Source of the DNA: Stanieria cyanosphaera PCC 7437
GTDB taxonomy: Bacteria > Cyanobacteriota > Cyanobacteriia > Cyanobacteriales > Xenococcaceae
Reading direction: 5' to 3'
DNA: 64,000 nt
Assembly (NCBI RefSeq): GCF_000317575.1
Contig: NC_019748.1
Coordinates: 186,001-250,000 of the forward strand
The position numbers were made by a program, and so were the translations under genes. Shown here one piece after another: positions 8,265-18,163 of this stretch (positions are counted from its first letter, which is position 1; each line of letters begins with the position of its first letter). The notes under the pieces are model-generated. The model did no database searches, was not told the origin of the DNA, and saw only the letters and a list, made by a program, of their open reading frames with translations.

Positions 8265-10532
8265 ATGCTAACCTTTCCACCTCCTCGTAATACTTCTGAA
8301 GCTAAAACTACCTCGGTAATAGCAACTATTTCAGTTCTTTTTTTTCTGTCTGGTTTTACTGCTCTTCTGTATCAAGTAGCTTGGCAGCGAATGTTAGGAC
8401 TGTTTTCTGGTTCTGATGTTCGTTCGGTAACGATTATTATTGCCTCCTATTTAGCAGGATTAGGTTTAGGTAATCTGATTGGTGGTTGGTACAGCGATCG
8501 CGCTACTAATCGTCAATGCGTCAGAATTTACGGTGCGTGTAACCTGGGTATTGCTGCTTTTGCTGTTTTTAGTCGTTTTTTATTTTACGATTGGTTGTTT
8601 CTGAGATGGCGATATTTGGCAGACTCATCCGTCTTAATGCTGATCATAGTTTTTTGCAGTTTGCTGATTCCTACCAGTTTGATGGGTTTATCTTTACCCC
8701 TATTATCAAAAGCAGTTAGCCGTCATGCGAAAGATTCTGCCTCCCGAATTGGTTTACTTTATGGTGTTAATACTCTAGGTTCGGGAATAGGAACATTTCT
8801 TTCTGGGTGGTATATTGTTGGCACAATTGGCTATGAAAAAACAGTTTATTTTGGTGCAGCAATTAGTGCTTTAGTTGGCGCGATCGCATTAATTTGTGCT
8901 GAACGATTTACCAATCAAAATTACTCTAGAGAAACCCAAGATACCAACTTGTTTAAAGATCAATCAAGCTTTTTTAAACAGTGGTGTTGGTTAGTTTTTC
9001 TGTCAGGCTTTAGTGCAATTTCTTTAGAAATCATTTGGTTTAGAGTTTTAGATATTGCTTTACAGTCCAATGCTTACACTTACGCTCATTTATTAACTTT
9101 TATTTTAGTTAGCAATGCTTGTGGTAGTTTGATCGGAGCTAAAGCGATTAGATTTATTAAACAACCGAAAAAAGTTTTTCTCTTAATTCAAGGAATGGTT
9201 GCTGCTTATGCTGCCATTTCGATTTGGGCAATTGGGTCTTATTGGCAAGATTATCCAGCTTTACGGGCTGATATTGGTTATATTAATCTTTCTAATCTCA
9301 GTTTTGCCGTATTTTTCAAATATTTAATCGTTCCCATCGTCATGATGGTTTTACCTAATTTACTCTTAGGATTTTACTTTCCTTTAGTACAAAAAGCTGT
9401 TCAGGTTCATGACGATCGCATTGGCAGAAGAGTCGGATTAATCTTAATTGCTAATATTTTAGGCAATACAACAGGTAGTTTGTTGACAGGTTTAGTTTTA
9501 CTGCAATATTTAGGCACAGCCAATTCTTTGCGATTATTGGTTTTACTAGGATTAGGATTTATAATTGCGATTCGTCCCAATTGGAAAAAGGCTCGGTTTA
9601 CAACCACCCTAGCAGTTATTTTAGTTGCTACTATGATATTTTTTCCCAATAATCATCGTCTTTGGGCAGCCTTACATGGAGTTAAACCAAAAACTTATTT
9701 TATAGTGGCGGAAGACTCAACTGGAGTAGCTGCCATTGCCGAAGAAAACAATCAAGGTAAATTATTTGCTTCTGGACAAGTTCAGGCAAATTTTCCCTAT
9801 CTCCATCTTCATGCCTTGTTAGGTACTGTGCCTGCTTTACTTCATCCCCATCCTAACCAAATTATGATTATCGGTTTGGGTTCAGGAGGCACTCCTCATA
9901 CACTAGGAGCTAATCCCCTAACCAAACAAGTACAGGTAGTAGAATTAATGGGAGCAGAATTACCAGTATTGCAAAAGTATGCTCAAACTCCGATTGGAAA
10001 ACCACTAAAAGCTCTATTTCAAGACCCCCGTTACCAATTTGTAGTAGGTGATGGACGCAGAGAATTAACCATAGCTGACCGCAAATTTGACATCATAGAA
10101 GCCGACGCAATTCAACCTTGGCGATCGCGTGCAGGAATGTTGTATTCTCAAGAATTTTTTCAAGAAGTGCGATCGCATTTAGCTCCTGCTGGGATGTTTG
10201 TGGAATGGGATGTGGGCAAAGCAGCAGAACAAACCTTTCGCAATGTTTTTCCCTATGTTACGAGAGTAAAATTGTCACAAGATTTATCAGTTTTGTTTGG
10301 TAGTGAACAGCCTGTCATTTTTGATAAAAATAGTTTGTTGGTTAAGCTCAACAATCCAGAAGTAATAAGTTTCTTACAAAAAGCCGAAGTCAATTTTGAA
10401 GCTTTACGCCGAGATATCCAAGCTGCTTCTGTACAAATGTACTCCCATACTCAAGATGGTCAACCCCAAGCAGTTAACACCGATTTATTTCCTCGGGCAG
10501 AATACTATCTCAACCACTCTTTAAGCAATTAA
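8265..10532 (+). CDS. Fused MFS transporter / spermidine synthase-like methyltransferase fold
   Basis: 755 residues. The first about 460 are a multi-helix membrane domain (FFLSGFTALLYQVAWQRMLG near the start is typical of the fused MFS/spermidine synthase family). The C-terminal part, from about 470, is a spermidine-synthase Rossmann domain: MIIGLGSGGTPHTLG is the nucleotide loop, VQVVELMGAE the acidic strand end, and FDIIEADAIQPW the motif after the decarboxy-SAM site. Whether it makes a polyamine is uncertain, because many fusions lack the active-site aspartates; the DxE-type ADAI region is present. Confidence 0.85.
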   Translation: MLTFPPPRNTSEAKTTSVIATISVLFFLSGFTALLYQVAWQRMLGLFSGSDVRSVTIIIASYLAGLGLGNLIGGWYSDRATNRQCVRIYGACNLGIAAFAVFSRFLFYDWLFLRWRYLADSSVLMLIIVFCSLLIPTSLMGLSLPLLSKAVSRHAKDSASRIGLLYGVNTLGSGIGTFLSGWYIVGTIGYEKTVYFGAAISALVGAIALICAERFTNQNYSRETQDTNLFKDQSSFFKQWCWLVFLSGFSAISLEIIWFRVLDIALQSNAYTYAHLLTFILVSNACGSLIGAKAIRFIKQPKKVFLLIQGMVAAYAAISIWAIGSYWQDYPALRADIGYINLSNLSFAVFFKYLIVPIVMMVLPNLLLGFYFPLVQKAVQVHDDRIGRRVGLILIANILGNTTGSLLTGLVLLQYLGTANSLRLLVLLGLGFIIAIRPNWKKARFTTTLAVILVATMIFFPNNHRLWAALHGVKPKTYFIVAEDSTGVAAIAEENNQGKLFASGQVQANFPYLHLHALLGTVPALLHPHPNQIMIIGLGSGGTPHTLGANPLTKQVQVVELMGAELPVLQKYAQTPIGKPLKALFQDPRYQFVVGDGRRELTIADRKFDIIEADAIQPWRSRAGMLYSQEFFQEVRSHLAPAGMFVEWDVGKAAEQTFRNVFPYVTRVKLSQDLSVLFGSEQPVIFDKNSLLVKLNNPEVISFLQKAEVNFEALRRDIQAASVQMYSHTQDGQPQAVNTDLFPRAEYYLNHSLSN

Positions 10533-10574
10533 AAATAACTTAGACTTTGGTACAGAAGCATGACTTTTTGTACA

Positions 10575-10592
10575 GGCGAATGGCCATTCGCC
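10575..10592. repeat. Perfect 18-bp palindrome GGCGAATGGCCATTCGCC
   Basis: Located in the 88-base convergent gap between the MFS fusion and the M20 gene. It belongs to the GGGC(A/G)AAT..ATTCGCCC(C)TAC palindrome family, which is also found inside genes at 38241, 62532 and 62575 of this window. Confidence 0.85.
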
Positions 10593-10620
10593 CCTACTTT
10601 TGACTTTTGGCTTCTAATTT

Positions 10621-11799
10621 TTATGATTCTTGCCAATATTTATAAGTTGCATAAGCAAGGGTAACAACACCAGTGATAATAGCTGCCTCATCAACTTCAA
10701 ATAAAGGATGATGAAGAGGATAATTAGGGCGATCGCAGTATCCTACCCCAAGACGAAACATCGAACCAGGAGCGTGGTCTAGATAAACAGAAAAATCTTC
10801 AGAACCCAAAGAAGGCTCAGTAATAATCTTAACGCGATCGCTGCCCCAAGCCTCCCTGCTAGCTGCTTCCAAAATTTGAGTCAAACTCAAATCATTTTGA
10901 ACCGAAGGAACTCCTCGACGATAATTAACTTCATATTTAGCTCCATAAGTCTGACAAACCTGAGCCGTAATATTTTCAATCCACTGGGGTAAGTTGGCAT
11001 GACTCTCAGGATAAAGTGAGCGTACTGTACCAAGCATCCTCACGCGATCGGCAATAACATTAGAAGCTCTTCCGCCTTCAATCTTCCCAATCGTTAAAAC
11101 AATTGGATGGAGAGGATTTTGTGTCCGACTAATTGCCTGTTGTAAATTGGTAATTACCTGAGCAGCAATCCAAATGGCATCGATCGCTTCATGAGGACGC
11201 GCACCATGTCCTGATTCTCCTTGAATAATAATTTCTAAATCATCGGCAGCAGCAGTTAAAGCACCGTAACGAATACCAACGTGACGAGCAGGAATTGAAG
11301 GAAAAACATGAACACCAAAAATTGCTTCCACTCCTTCCATTGCGCCATCTTGAACCATCCATCTAGCTCCTTGAGCTATTTCTTCGGCTGATTGAAACAA
11401 AAAGCGAGTAGTTCCAGGAAGATTTTCCGACAATTGAGCTAAAATCATTGCTGTTCCCAAGCCCAAGGTAGTATGAACATCATGACCACAAGCGTGCATA
11501 ACTCCAACTCTTCGAGAAGCATAGTCTAACTGAGTACGCTCTTGGATGGGCAAAGCATCCAGATCAGTCCGAATTGCCAAGATTCGCTTGTCTGTGCCTG
11601 TTCCTGGTAACTCTCCTAATACACCTGTTTTACCGACTGCTTCGCGGACGTGAAGTCCAGAGGATGACAACACACCTGCTACGTAAGCAGCAGTTTGATA
11701 TTCTTCTCCACTCAATTCAGGATGAGCATGAAAATGACGACGAATTTCAATTAATCTTGGAGCAAGGGTTGCGGCTAAGTCTTTGATTTCAGCAAGCAT
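10621..11799 (-). CDS. M20 family metallo-amidohydrolase (N-acyl amino acid / IAA-amino acid hydrolase-like)
   Basis: 392 residues. HFHAHPELSGEE near the N-terminus and MHACGHDVHTT at about 101-111 carry the di-metal ligands. SAEEIAQGA holds the catalytic Glu, and GARPHEAIDA lies in the dimerisation/lid domain. The family hydrolyses N-acyl amino acids, hippurate or conjugated auxin. It is cytoplasmic, with no signal peptide. It is encoded downstream of the PP2C gene on the same strand with a 133-base gap, probably as an independent unit. Confidence 0.9.
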   Translation of the reverse strand: MLAEIKDLAATLAPRLIEIRRHFHAHPELSGEEYQTAAYVAGVLSSSGLHVREAVGKTGVLGELPGTGTDKRILAIRTDLDALPIQERTQLDYASRRVGVMHACGHDVHTTLGLGTAMILAQLSENLPGTTRFLFQSAEEIAQGARWMVQDGAMEGVEAIFGVHVFPSIPARHVGIRYGALTAAADDLEIIIQGESGHGARPHEAIDAIWIAAQVITNLQQAISRTQNPLHPIVLTIGKIEGGRASNVIADRVRMLGTVRSLYPESHANLPQWIENITAQVCQTYGAKYEVNYRRGVPSVQNDLSLTQILEAASREAWGSDRVKIITEPSLGSEDFSVYLDHAPGSMFRLGVGYCDRPNYPLHHPLFEVDEAAIITGVVTLAYATYKYWQES

Positions 11800-11932
11800 C
11801 TATAAAAAATTAAGAACCTACAATTAAACAAATAGTAACTACTATTAACTTTAATTAACCTTAATATCCCTTGCTTTTCAATGTCGTCTTTTGTTTTTTA
11901 TCACTTGTGCAATCAATGTGACCGATAACTAA

Positions 11933-12658
11933 TTAATCCTCAGCCACAATTACCACCGTAATATTATCTGAACCTCCTGCTTTTTTGGCTGCTGCAATTA
12001 ATTCTTCAGCAGCTTCCTGACAAGTTTTGCAGTGAGTGAGAAAAGTTTGAATCTGATCATCAGAAACTTCTTCAGTTAAACCATCACTACATAATAACAA
12101 GCGATCGCCTGATTGAACATCGAGTGGTTGTAGAGAAATTTTATATAAGTCTTTTCTACCCAGACATTGAGATAGAACGTGTCGCCAAGGATGAAATTGA
12201 GCTTGTTCTTTACTAATTTCCCCTGCTTTAAGAGCTAAACCCACCCAAGTATGGTCATCAGTAATTTGTTCAAGTTGAGAATCACGCAAGCGATACAGAC
12301 GAGAATCACCCACATGAGCGCACCAAGATTGCTGTTCGCGGAAGATCACGACTACTACCGTCGTTCCCATATCTCCTCGTTCTGGATGCTGAGATTGGTC
12401 TTCAAGAATACTTTGATTAGCCTTGTCAATTGCTTCTTGAAGCAATACGTCGGAAGGGAGAGAAGAATCCCAATTATTGATTAAATAAGCTGTAATTGCT
12501 TCTGTAGCGATTTTGCTAGCTTCTTGCCCACCAGCGTGTCCTCCCATACCGTCGGCGACAATGAAAAAACGTCCTTCTTCATCATCAACAAAATAATTAT
12601 CTTGATTGACTGTACGTACTATTCCTGTATCTGTAAGACCTATAAAACGACGTTTCAT
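11933..12658 (-). CDS. PP2C-family serine/threonine phosphatase (Stp1/IreP type)
   Basis: 241 residues, a stand-alone bacterial PP2C. The metal-binding motifs are present in order: TDTGIVRTVNQD at about 8-19, VADGMGGHAGG at about 34-44, AHVGDSRLYRLR at about 114, LLCSDGLTEEV at about 189, and GGSDNITVVIV near the end. It dephosphorylates Ser/Thr phosphoproteins, usually opposite PknB/Hanks kinases. It starts 30 bases after the ABC1-kinase gene on the same strand, so the two are likely an operon. Confidence 0.95.
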   Translation of the reverse strand: MKRRFIGLTDTGIVRTVNQDNYFVDDEEGRFFIVADGMGGHAGGQEASKIATEAITAYLINNWDSSLPSDVLLQEAIDKANQSILEDQSQHPERGDMGTTVVVVIFREQQSWCAHVGDSRLYRLRDSQLEQITDDHTWVGLALKAGEISKEQAQFHPWRHVLSQCLGRKDLYKISLQPLDVQSGDRLLLCSDGLTEEVSDDQIQTFLTHCKTCQEAAEELIAAAKKAGGSDNITVVIVAED

Positions 12659-12688
12659 ACGTAATTTGCCTGATGATTTTTTGCGAGT

Positions 12689-14446
12689 TTAAAACATTCG
12701 GTCACTGCGGTCAATCTTTCTGTAAAGTCTTAGCAATGCCCAAGCAGGAACAAGTGCCAAACCAGCAGCGATCGCAGCAAGATTAATAGAACCATTAACG
12801 AATAAGAGAGTTGCCGATAAAATCAATGCGCCGATCAAAATAGTATGGTTAGTACCCATCTGAACTGCACTGAGACGACGTAAGGCTCGTTCTGATTCGA
12901 TTGAGCGTACTCTTACCCGTAAATCTCCTCGCTCTAATTTATCTATTGTATCCTCGATTCGTCTAGGGAGTCCTAAAGCTGTACTACCAACTTGAGCAGC
13001 TTGTCTTCCTATTTCATCGAAAATTGTACTATTGTTTCGTCCGTTACTATTTGTCATAAGCTGCATTGCAAATGGTTGTGCCACTTCCATAAAATTAAAT
13101 TCGGGGTCTAATCCTTTGCCTACTCCTTCCAGGGTAGAAAAAGCGCGCATTACAAAGGTAAATGTAGCTGGAAACCGAAATGGTTGTCCGTAGGCAATGT
13201 CATAAAGATCTTCACTAATCGCTTCAATCGATTGTTCCTCAAACGGCTTATCCATGAAGTTATCCAGCATATACTGAACTGAACGTCTAACTGGACTAAG
13301 ATCGCCTGTAGGAGTTAAAGCACCTACTTCGATTAAGGAATTAACTACTAAATCGGCATTTTTTTGAGCAATACCAAACAATGTATCCATTAATTTTTCA
13401 CGGATATTATTTTTGATCTGCCCCATCATGCCAAAATCGTAGAAAATTAAAGAACCTTCAGGACTAACAGCAATATTGCCTGGATGGGGATCGGCGTGAA
13501 AAAAACCACTGTTTAACAATTGTTGTAGATAAGCTTTTGCTCCCAACCTAGCTAATAATTTGCGGTCTAAACCTGCTGCTTCAATCGCTTCATAATGACT
13601 AATTTTAATGCCTGGCAAATATTCTAAGGTCAAAACTCGTGGAGAAGCATATCGCCAGTAAACTCTGGGGACATGCACCCAATTTTCTTGACGGAAATTA
13701 CGCCGAAAAGTGTCAGCATTTCGCCCTTCATTAATATAATCAGTTTCTTCCCAGAGAATTCGACAGCATTCTTCATAAATCCCAATCCAGTCTTTTCCTT
13801 GCCCCCAACGAGGATGATTTTGAAAATAACGAGCAATTTGTTTGAGAATGGCGAGATCAATTGTAAATAATTGTTTCAATCCTGGTCGTTGGACTTTAAC
13901 AACCACTTCTTCCCCACTATGAAGTTGAGCTTTATGAACTTGTCCTAAGCTTGCTGCTGCTAAAGGAGTAGGATCGAATTTATGAAATAACTGTCCGATT
14001 GGTTTACCTAAATCTTTCTCGATAATTGCTGCTACTTGCTCGTAGGCAAAAGCAGGAACTCGATCTTGTAATTTAGCTAATTCTTCAACATATTCTGAGG
14101 GAAATAAATCTGCACGAGTAGAAAACAACTGCCCTACTTTAATAAAAGTTGGACCTAATTCTAATAAGCTTTCTCTAATCCAAATCGCTTGAGCTTTTCT
14201 TCTTTGGGCTAGTTTTTCTTCAGTAAAACCACCTGAATAAGACCATTTTTTACCATTACGCCAGAATTTAAAAAGCAGGGTAAAAACAAAAATCCAAATA
14301 TCGATGCGACGACGAGTTCGAGAATAATTTTCACGATTCCAACGATAAGTTTTTTTGCCTGTTTCTGGTCGATTGATTGCCAAATTTGAGTCTGAATTAG
14401 ACTCGTTATTTACAGAATTTTGGGAGGTTTGAGAGACGGCAGACAC
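12689..14446 (-). CDS. ABC1/AarF (UbiB-type) atypical kinase family protein
   Basis: 585 residues. The ABC1K N-terminal signature KVGQLFSTRADLFP (KxGQ motif) is at about 120. An A-rich loop, AAASLGQVHKAQL, replaces the P-loop, and VVVKVQRPG holds the ATP-binding Lys. HADPHPGNIAV is the catalytic-loop equivalent, followed by FYDFGMMG with the metal-binding Asp. Two membrane helices lie at the C-terminus (about 535-575). Plant and cyanobacterial ABC1Ks act on prenyl-lipid and quinone metabolism at thylakoid membranes. It sits between a coiled-coil protein gene and the PP2C gene, all on one strand. Confidence 0.93.
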   Translation of the reverse strand: MSAVSQTSQNSVNNESNSDSNLAINRPETGKKTYRWNRENYSRTRRRIDIWIFVFTLLFKFWRNGKKWSYSGGFTEEKLAQRRKAQAIWIRESLLELGPTFIKVGQLFSTRADLFPSEYVEELAKLQDRVPAFAYEQVAAIIEKDLGKPIGQLFHKFDPTPLAAASLGQVHKAQLHSGEEVVVKVQRPGLKQLFTIDLAILKQIARYFQNHPRWGQGKDWIGIYEECCRILWEETDYINEGRNADTFRRNFRQENWVHVPRVYWRYASPRVLTLEYLPGIKISHYEAIEAAGLDRKLLARLGAKAYLQQLLNSGFFHADPHPGNIAVSPEGSLIFYDFGMMGQIKNNIREKLMDTLFGIAQKNADLVVNSLIEVGALTPTGDLSPVRRSVQYMLDNFMDKPFEEQSIEAISEDLYDIAYGQPFRFPATFTFVMRAFSTLEGVGKGLDPEFNFMEVAQPFAMQLMTNSNGRNNSTIFDEIGRQAAQVGSTALGLPRRIEDTIDKLERGDLRVRVRSIESERALRRLSAVQMGTNHTILIGALILSATLLFVNGSINLAAIAAGLALVPAWALLRLYRKIDRSDRMF

Positions 14447-14544
14447 TCGTTTTCTTAATAAAATTTTTACTAAATCTGATTTTTATCCAAAAATGATTAT
14501 GTATAAGCTAATTTTATTTAGCTTGCCATAATCCTAATTTAAAG

Positions 14545-14868
14545 TTATTGATTGCGATATTTATTCAATTCAGCTTTTAAGCTGGCAATTTCTGCTCGTA
14601 ATTGATCGAGCATTTCTTGTAAGTCTTCGGTATCAACATTTTTATTATTGTTAGTAGTACCGGAGGCAGGATTTGCTGAAGCAAAATTAGCTTCTCGTTC
14701 GGCTCTAGCTTGAACTTCTTCAATAAATTGTCTAAGATTTTCTCTGGCTTCAGCATCAAATTTACCTAAATCGCTCAGAGCGTTGGTTACAGATTCTTCT
14801 AATTTTTCATTGAGAACTTCAGCCAAGGCTCTGCCAAAAAAAAAGGCTTGAATTACGGGATTGCTCAT
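14545..14868 (-). CDS. Conserved cyanobacterial coiled-coil protein (DUF6825-like)
   Basis: 107 residues. An N-terminal helix [21 protein letters not shown] is followed by charged helices and a final heptad-rich segment, [20 protein letters not shown], that should form a coiled coil. A T/N-rich linker (about 68-78) separates the two halves. I believe it belongs to the DUF6825 group, but this is from memory. It lies upstream of the ABC1 kinase gene on the same strand (98-base gap), which suggests a shared role. Confidence 0.65.
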   Translation of the reverse strand: MSNPVIQAFFFGRALAEVLNEKLEESVTNALSDLGKFDAEARENLRQFIEEVQARAEREANFASANPASGTTNNNKNVDTEDLQEMLDQLRAEIASLKAELNKYRNQ

Positions 14869-14968
14869 CGCGCAAAATTTCTTAATAGCTTTCGTTACAA
14901 ATTATATCTCTTCTCGATCAGAAGAGGTTTTAAAGGGATAGGATTAAAAATTTTTCTTACGATTGAAT

Positions 14969-17900
14969 TTAATCTGTCAAATTCAAACTTAGTTGAACGT
15001 ACCCTGGAGATGGTTCTGTAGCAAGGGGTAAAACTTTTAGATAACGAGAGTAATTGTCATGCAAAAATAAAGAATTACCTGGACGTTGACTATCGATGGT
15101 TAACCAATGATGAAAGACTTGTTCTCTTAAATCTTTCGGTTTAACTAGTTGATAAACTCTAACCCGTTTCTGATTTTGACGCTCATAACGGATACAACGA
15201 ATCCCGTAATCGATTTTTTCTAATAAACGTCTAATAATAATAATCGGACTAGAGTTTTTAGCTAGACCAATTCCTAATGTTGTTTTAATTTCGCTGCGAT
15301 GGTGTAGTGCAGTGCTGGCTAGAGCTTGAAGATCGCGATCGCTATTGCGTAATTCTCTTTCTGGATGATTAATCAAAATAGGAACTCCTAACACTTCCAT
15401 TGTGCCAACACTTGCCCCTAGTTGAGAACCATTAAAATCAGGTAAAAATAAACTTCCTTCTCCTTGTTGAATTAATTTCAGGGCAACTTTGGCATCTCGA
15501 TCTGCTAAAAAAGAACGACCAACAGTTAAAAAGTAATGTAGGCGAATTTTGTCATACCAACCATCATCATCTAAAGCAATTAATTCAGGAGTAACGGGAA
15601 GATGATAGCGTTGTTGTAGTTCGTATTTTTTGAGTTGATGTTTTTGAAGCAGAGTTTTGACTATTCTTTTTTTAAGGCTTTGATATTGTTTTTCTGTCAA
15701 ACTTTTAGCTTCTGCGATCGCTTGACATTCGTTTTGATAGTTTTGTTGCCTCACTTCTGCGATCGCTTCTAATAAAGATGGGGTTTTATCTTTTTGGTTA
15801 GAAGTAATGATATTGACAGGTGGAGGAAGAATTTGATGTCCTTCATCTTTGAGAGCCGATAAAATTGACTCACGGTAATTAATCATGCCTGCGTTGTATC
15901 TTACCGCCATTTTTGCCCAACAAAGTAAGGATTCGGCTTGAAATCCTGTATCAATATCTTCTAAACTTTCAAAATCTGATTGTTGTAGCAAACGGATATT
16001 CAGTTGAGTTAAACGATGTCCTGAAGTAAGTAAACTAGGAATTGAAGTTGAACCATTGCCAATTCGATTAAAGCCATAATTAGCACACCAAAGATAACGA
16101 GGAATATTAGCTCTTACTCTAGCTAAAGTTTGTCTAACTGCATTTTCCCCTTGAATTCCTTGAGCAAGACACCAAACTGAAGTAAAGTGATCGGATAATT
16201 CAATCGAAATACCTGTTTCAATGGAAGGACTAGCTAAAACCACCTCATAGTTAATTAGGACTTCATTTAATTTGGTAATACATCCATAAGCAGGATGCTG
16301 AGGGTCGGCAAGAGATTCCGAATCAAGGCGTAAAATCTTCTTGTGAGGAAATTTTTTACGAAAATAGGCTTCTAAAGTCCTAGTTCCCCATTTACTGGTT
16401 AATTTTTGGGCAGAAAGACAAACCATCGGTTTGCCTCCTTGTTTAATATATTTCTCTAAATCTTTAACAATTTTTTTCGGCGTACTGTCTTGATAGTTAT
16501 AAACTTGCCAAGCAGATTGAGGATTGGGTTGCCAATCATTGTAGATAAGATAAGGTTCAATCGCAGTTCCTGACAGGGAAATGAGATAATCAAGGGAAAT
16601 ATCACTCAAATCAGCATCCACAGCATAGACTTTGCCCTTGCCTGTCAAAACATTTTGTAGTAAAAGTTTTAAAGACCTTAGAATTGCTACTCGATTGGCT
16701 TTACAAGTACTAGAATTTAAACAATGCCAGATAACTTGTTCTACTTCATCAAAAATAACAATACTATCTGACCAATCTTCAGGATTAAATTGAGCTTGAG
16801 AATTAGGGTGAAGTGAATCTATACACAAACCAAACCCAATTCCATCACCAGAATTAGTTTTGATTTCAGTAACATAATTAAGGTCAAAACGCTGACATAA
16901 AGCCTGAACCAACTGAATTCGATGACCAATTACTAAAACTTTTTGTTCAATAGCAATGGCATCGGCTACAATTTGTTCTAGAAACTTGGTTTTGCCCGTT
17001 CCTTTAGGGGATTTAATCCCAATCAATTGAGCGGAATCAGGAAGATCTACTGCTGGTAAATAGGGACAATTAAATTGTAGTTGAGGAAGATGGGTTAAAC
17101 GATTCCAAGCTTGCGCTTTCCAGGTTTCAAAAGTTAAGGCATTTTGATAGGCGCAATCAAAAGCAGCTTGAGTTTGATTAGCAATTAAGTCATCTACTCC
17201 TTTACCTAAACTCGATTTCCAATGAACAACTTTAACTGTGCAACCAAGCTGTTCAAGTAAATAGCCAGTTTTTTTAATCGCAGTGTTAACTGCTTTGATC
17301 GTATTCGGTTTAGTATCTTGATCGAAAACAAAATATACTTCTCGTTGCTGCTTAATTAATTCTTGTAATTGAGAAATTAAATAAGATTTACCGATCCGTT
17401 TTCCTGTTTCATCTTTCGGTGTGCGATAACCATTGTTAATTCCTGGTAAACCAACAGCTACATAACCAGCCGACAATAATGCACCTGCCTTTTTTGCTCC
17501 TTCAGTAATACACAAAGGAATTTCAGGATGTTTGAGCAACCATTGCCAAAAACCTAAATCAGAACGAGTTTGATCCCAATCTGAAGCTATAATATCTACT
17601 CTGTAGCGATGAGCAATTTTTTCCCAAATCCGAACAGGAACTTTGAGAGCAAATAATCCTGTGGCAGTTTTAGGAGGATGTTCGTATTTAATCAGTTTGT
17701 CTTGATTAATACTTTGACGTGGTTGGACAGGCTTAAAACAACCCCATAAATCTTCTTCTCCAGTCATAACATCAACCCCCGAACACCACCAACCACCTTC
17801 GGTTGTATGAGCATAAAGTTGAAGAAATCCTTCAGTTACCCGACCGTCATTTCTTCTGGGAATAGCATCAGAGTAAAGTAAATATTCGGAAGGTGAAAAA

Positions 17901-17977
17901 CCATGCAAAGGAATTACATTGAGATTAGTTAACTCTTCGTCGACACAACTAGCTTGCCATTCCAATTGATGATTCAT
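14969..17977 (-). CDS. CyRepA1-like plasmid replication protein (DUF3854 Toprim-like plus helicase)
   Basis: 1002 residues. The N-terminal half contains a DUF3854/Toprim-like region: LCITEGAKKAGALLSAGY gives the catalytic Glu, VYFVFDQDT the DxD-type acidic pair, and GKGVDDLIA follows. An SF2-like ATPase follows: Walker A SPKGTGKT at about 320-327, Walker B IVIFDEVEQV at about 404, ASPSIETGIS as a motif V-like segment, and RQTLARVRANIPR as the arginine-finger motif. This matches the cyanobacterial CyRepA1-type replication proteins known from plasmids. No partition or origin gene adjoins it; the surroundings look chromosomal, so it may be an integrated replicon relic or a domesticated copy. Confidence 0.8.
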   Translation of the reverse strand: MNHQLEWQASCVDEELTNLNVIPLHGFSPSEYLLYSDAIPRRNDGRVTEGFLQLYAHTTEGGWWCSGVDVMTGEEDLWGCFKPVQPRQSINQDKLIKYEHPPKTATGLFALKVPVRIWEKIAHRYRVDIIASDWDQTRSDLGFWQWLLKHPEIPLCITEGAKKAGALLSAGYVAVGLPGINNGYRTPKDETGKRIGKSYLISQLQELIKQQREVYFVFDQDTKPNTIKAVNTAIKKTGYLLEQLGCTVKVVHWKSSLGKGVDDLIANQTQAAFDCAYQNALTFETWKAQAWNRLTHLPQLQFNCPYLPAVDLPDSAQLIGIKSPKGTGKTKFLEQIVADAIAIEQKVLVIGHRIQLVQALCQRFDLNYVTEIKTNSGDGIGFGLCIDSLHPNSQAQFNPEDWSDSIVIFDEVEQVIWHCLNSSTCKANRVAILRSLKLLLQNVLTGKGKVYAVDADLSDISLDYLISLSGTAIEPYLIYNDWQPNPQSAWQVYNYQDSTPKKIVKDLEKYIKQGGKPMVCLSAQKLTSKWGTRTLEAYFRKKFPHKKILRLDSESLADPQHPAYGCITKLNEVLINYEVVLASPSIETGISIELSDHFTSVWCLAQGIQGENAVRQTLARVRANIPRYLWCANYGFNRIGNGSTSIPSLLTSGHRLTQLNIRLLQQSDFESLEDIDTGFQAESLLCWAKMAVRYNAGMINYRESILSALKDEGHQILPPPVNIITSNQKDKTPSLLEAIAEVRQQNYQNECQAIAEAKSLTEKQYQSLKKRIVKTLLQKHQLKKYELQQRYHLPVTPELIALDDDGWYDKIRLHYFLTVGRSFLADRDAKVALKLIQQGEGSLFLPDFNGSQLGASVGTMEVLGVPILINHPERELRNSDRDLQALASTALHHRSEIKTTLGIGLAKNSSPIIIIRRLLEKIDYGIRCIRYERQNQKRVRVYQLVKPKDLREQVFHHWLTIDSQRPGNSLFLHDNYSRYLKVLPLATEPSPGYVQLSLNLTD

Positions 17978-18007
17978 CTTTATTTTTTCCTACCGATTGA
18001 AGAGTAA

Positions 18008-18036
18008 GTATGATACCACTATATGTGGTGTATGAT
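18008..18036. promoter_or_regulatory. Candidate operator or iteron pair upstream of the rep gene
   Basis: Direct repeats GTATGAT at 18008-18014 and 18030-18036 are 22 bases apart, about two helical turns. They flank an inverted repeat ACCAC-TATAT-GTGGT at 18015-18029. It lies 31 bases upstream of the CyRepA1-like start. A Rep or regulator binding site is an inference from the geometry and position. Confidence 0.35.
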
Positions 18037-18163
18037 GAGCAAAAAAAATCGTAATACAACACTAAATATCTTAAGACTAGGCTTTAGTGGTAGACAACCG
18101 CAACTTCCGTTAAATTAGATTTACAGCCAAAGTATTTTTTACTGCCTCGTCTTTTAAAAATCT

